Shown here piece after piece: positions 35,386 through 37,285 of a stretch of 37,285 nt of DNA. Location of the stretch: positions 1 to 37,285 of the forward strand of contig CAJUMQ010000023.1 in NCBI GenBank assembly GCA_910587035.1, written 5' to 3'. The translations under genes were made by a program, and so were the position numbers. Every line of letters starts with the position of its first letter. Position 1 is the stretch's first letter. The notes beneath the pieces were generated by a model. That model was not told where the DNA came from, ran no database searches, and worked only from the letters and a program-made list of their open reading frames with translations. Origin of the DNA: an uncultured Desulfovibrio sp. (GTDB lineage: Bacteria > Desulfobacterota > Desulfovibrionia > Desulfovibrionales > Desulfovibrionaceae).

Positions 35386-36038
35386 GCCCTTTCCATGCCG
35401 GCATTCCTGCAAGGTACAGGCGCGCCTGCTACCCCTATTTCGCCATTGGCCAGGGTGAGAACCACATCGGAAAAAACAGCATCAGTCTCCGGGGAATGGC
35501 TGACAAACAAAATGGCAGCGCCCCTCCGGCGAAAATTCAGAAGCTCCTGGCGCATCATGTCGCGGGCTGCTGCATCAAGGCCGGTAAAAGGCTCATCCAG
35601 CAGTAAAAGGCCTGCATCGGACAGAAGCACCCGCGCAAAACTGAGCCTCTGGGCCATGCCCCTTGAAAAAAAACGGGTAACCTCCAGCGCGTGGGCAGCC
35701 AGTCCCACTGTTTCCAGGGCAGAAACCATTTTTTGCGCGTCCGGAGTCTGGCCTCCCAGACTGGCATGAAAGCGCAGATTCTCAATGGCTGTGAGTGCTG
35801 GATACAGAAATGTGTCATGGCCAAGATAGGCGCTTTGGCACTGTATGGCCACATTGCCGGAATCCGGACTGGAAAGCCCGGCCAGTATCTTCAGCAAAGT
35901 GCTTTTGCCCGCGCCATTGGGGCCGGCCAGCAGGGCGATCTCGCCGGAATGCAGCTCAAGGCTGACATTTTTGAAGATAATGCGGCTGCCAAAAATTTTG
36001 GCGATGTTGTCAAGCCTTGCGACAACTTGCGGCTGCAT
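35379..36038 (-). CDS. ccmA: CcmA ABC-type ATPase
   Basis: 219 residues. Walker A GPNGAGKST (about 39-47), Q-loop region around YLGHDTFLY, signature FSRGMAQRLSFAR (the motif is SRGMAQR rather than LSGGQ, normal for CcmA), Walker B LLLLDEPFTGLD and H-loop LFVSHSPET. It powers the CcmAB complex that releases holo-CcmE. A GAGG site lies 9 nt before the ATG; the gap from ccmF is 11 nt. Confidence 0.95.
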   Translation of the reverse strand: MQPQVVARLDNIAKIFGSRIIFKNVSLELHSGEIALLAGPNGAGKSTLLKILAGLSSPDSGNVAIQCQSAYLGHDTFLYPALTAIENLRFHASLGGQTPDAQKMVSALETVGLAAHALEVTRFFSRGMAQRLSFARVLLSDAGLLLLDEPFTGLDAAARDMMRQELLNFRRRGAAILFVSHSPETDAVFSDVVLTLANGEIGVAGAPVPCRNAGMERAC

Positions 36039-36049
36039 GGGCCAAAACC

Positions 36050-37285
36050 TCAGGCGTCATTGCGGCGCCGCCACAGCGGCGCAATGCCAAAAAGCGGCAC
36101 TATGCACATGATGGCGCCGCCAATCCAGATCCAGTTTACCAAGGGCTCTATGGAGATCTTGACCAGAATTCGATAATCCTCATCCATGCCCAGGAGGGAG
36201 GCATAGACATCCTCGCCAAGGGTGGAAATCACATCCACCTCCGAAAACTGCATGTCGCCAAATTTGGCGTACATGCGCCGCTCAGGCGCCAGTGCGCCCA
36301 CTGCCTTTTTATCCAGCTCTATCTTGAGATTTGCCCGTAAAAAGTCATAGCCTGGTCCGGAACCGTCCCGGATATCCTCAAGGGTTATGGCATAGGGACC
36401 CACAGCCTCTGTCTGCCCGCGGGAAAGCATCAGATCCTTTTCGGTGGTGTACGGGCCGGAAAAGGCCACGCCAATGGCCAGGAGCGCCAGCCCAAGGTGC
36501 GCTCCAAGAGCGGAAATGGCCCTGGGCCTTTTCCCGAGGCTGCGATCCAGCGCATGCATGGACATGGCGCAGAGCACGGCGATGGCGGCGGCAGCGCCCA
36601 TCAGGGGCAGAGGCATGCGGTAACCGGCCATCCAGATGCCACCCACGCCAGCGGCAAAGGCGCCGCAGGTGGCATAGAATCTTGGCGTGGCTCCTGCGCC
36701 GGCCAGGCCTCCATTCCAGCCAAGCCAGGAGCATATGGCCAGAAGGGCCAGCAGCATCACGCAGGGCGGCAGGCAGACTCGGTTATAGAAAGAGGCATCC
36801 AGCCCCCTGGCCGCGCCACCGGCCACATTGCTCAGCACGGGCCACATGGTGGCTGTGGCGATTATGGCCGCAAGAGCGAGAAATATCCAGGCCACCAGCA
36901 CAAGGGCCCCTTCCCTGCTCAGGGGGGTAGCCAGGCTCTGGCCGGTTTTGCGGGCCGCGCAGACCGCCACCAGAACGGTTAGCGCCGAGCCGCAGGTAAA
37001 GAGCAGCAGCGGTGTGCCCACACCCCCGTCACCAAAGGCGTGCACCGACTGTATAACGCCGCTGCGCGTGAGATAGGTGGCAAAAAAAGCGCAAATGACA
37101 GTGAGCGCCATGAGCCCCGCCGAAGATCGCGCAAGTTTGCCATCCCTGTTTTGCGCCACCATGACATGCAGGCAGGCCGTGGCCACCAGCCAGGGCAGCA
37201 GGGAGGCATTCTCCACCGGATCCCAGGCCCAGTAGCCGCCCCAGCCAAGCTCCATGTAGGCCCACCATGCGCCAAGCACAATGCC
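36050..37285 (-). CDS. ccmF: CcmF heme lyase component, N-terminal part beyond the window
   Basis: The last ~411 codons are visible and the frame stays open to the window edge. The heme-handling motif GGYWAWDPVENASLLPWL is complete, followed by the family's helices, CAFFATYLTRSGVIQSVHAF, the periplasmic loop YNRVCLPPCVMLLALLAI, and a C-terminal domain (AVGPYAITLEDIRDGSGPGY) ending in a final helix. CcmF with CcmH/I attaches heme to apocytochrome CXXCH sites. The gene order ccmF-A-B-C-D differs from E. coli (ABCDEFGH) and matches what I recall for Desulfovibrio. ccmE may lie just upstream, outside the window. Confidence 0.95.
   Translation of the reverse strand, partial: GIVLGAWWAYMELGWGGYWAWDPVENASLLPWLVATACLHVMVAQNRDGKLARSSAGLMALTVICAFFATYLTRSGVIQSVHAFGDGGVGTPLLLFTCGSALTVLVAVCAARKTGQSLATPLSREGALVLVAWIFLALAAIIATATMWPVLSNVAGGAARGLDASFYNRVCLPPCVMLLALLAICSWLGWNGGLAGAGATPRFYATCGAFAAGVGGIWMAGYRMPLPLMGAAAAIAVLCAMSMHALDRSLGKRPRAISALGAHLGLALLAIGVAFSGPYTTEKDLMLSRGQTEAVGPYAITLEDIRDGSGPGYDFLRANLKIELDKKAVGALAPERRMYAKFGDMQFSEVDVISTLGEDVYASLLGMDEDYRILVKISIEPLVNWIWIGGAIMCIVPLFGIAPLWRRRNDA

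Overview
The window looks like a chromosomal segment of a Gram-negative, probably host-associated member of the Desulfovibrionales (Desulfovibrionaceae-like). Reasons: a ccmF-ccmA-ccmB-ccmC-ccmD-TPR cytochrome c maturation cluster; a FecR / TPR-barrel / CHASE2-cyclase / metallo-hydrolase-HD-GYP surface-signalling module; a single bifunctional Rel; a type III glutamine synthetase; and a very large type V autotransporter. The taxonomic guess is inference. Outer-membrane proteins, signal peptides and Skp-like proteins make a double-membrane envelope certain.

Layout. 1-199: two tRNA-Gly genes (the first cut by the window edge) and a terminator. 541-3388: AT-rich accessory stretch with a solitary GmrSD-type (DUF262/DUF1524) defence protein, a small secreted protein and an XRE regulator. 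3554-9675: a 1812-residue autotransporter, divergent from the XRE gene across a perfect 22-bp palindrome, then an OmpH/Skp-like protein. 9676-10073: a terminator and a two-repeat, one-spacer relic of a type I-E CRISPR array. 10074-17309 (minus strand): four-gene operon FecR -> TPR/outer-membrane barrel -> CHASE2 nucleotide cyclase -> MBL-GAF-HD-GYP. It carries a 1-nt frameshift, an in-frame amber codon and loss of the catalytic arginine in the cyclase. 17460-17665: relic of a second MBL gene. 17933-19506: second small XRE regulator, a broken tyrosine integrase and an AlpA-like regulator next to tRNA-Met. 20684-28879: housekeeping genes (rel, a secreted protein, type III glutamine synthetase, FKBP isomerase, cardiolipin synthase, UspA). 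29025-37285: a 1103-residue protein built like a hybrid sensor kinase but apparently lacking every phospho-acceptor, a membrane TPR protein, and the ccm cluster running off the right edge.

How the parts may work together. The two small XRE regulators resemble each other, and each is divergent from surface genes and has an upstream palindrome, which suggests a shared scheme for controlling surface components. The FecR operon looks like an envelope-to-cytoplasm nucleotide signalling unit (periplasmic FecR and CHASE2 domains, a nucleotide cyclase, and a predicted phosphodiesterase-type MBL/HD-GYP protein), but as read it is damaged at three places. The ccm cluster exports and handles heme for periplasmic c-type cytochromes and appears co-transcribed with the pseudo-kinase and its TPR partner.

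Limits: all calls are by eye from motifs and reading frames, with no database search. The frameshifts at homopolymers could be sequencing errors.
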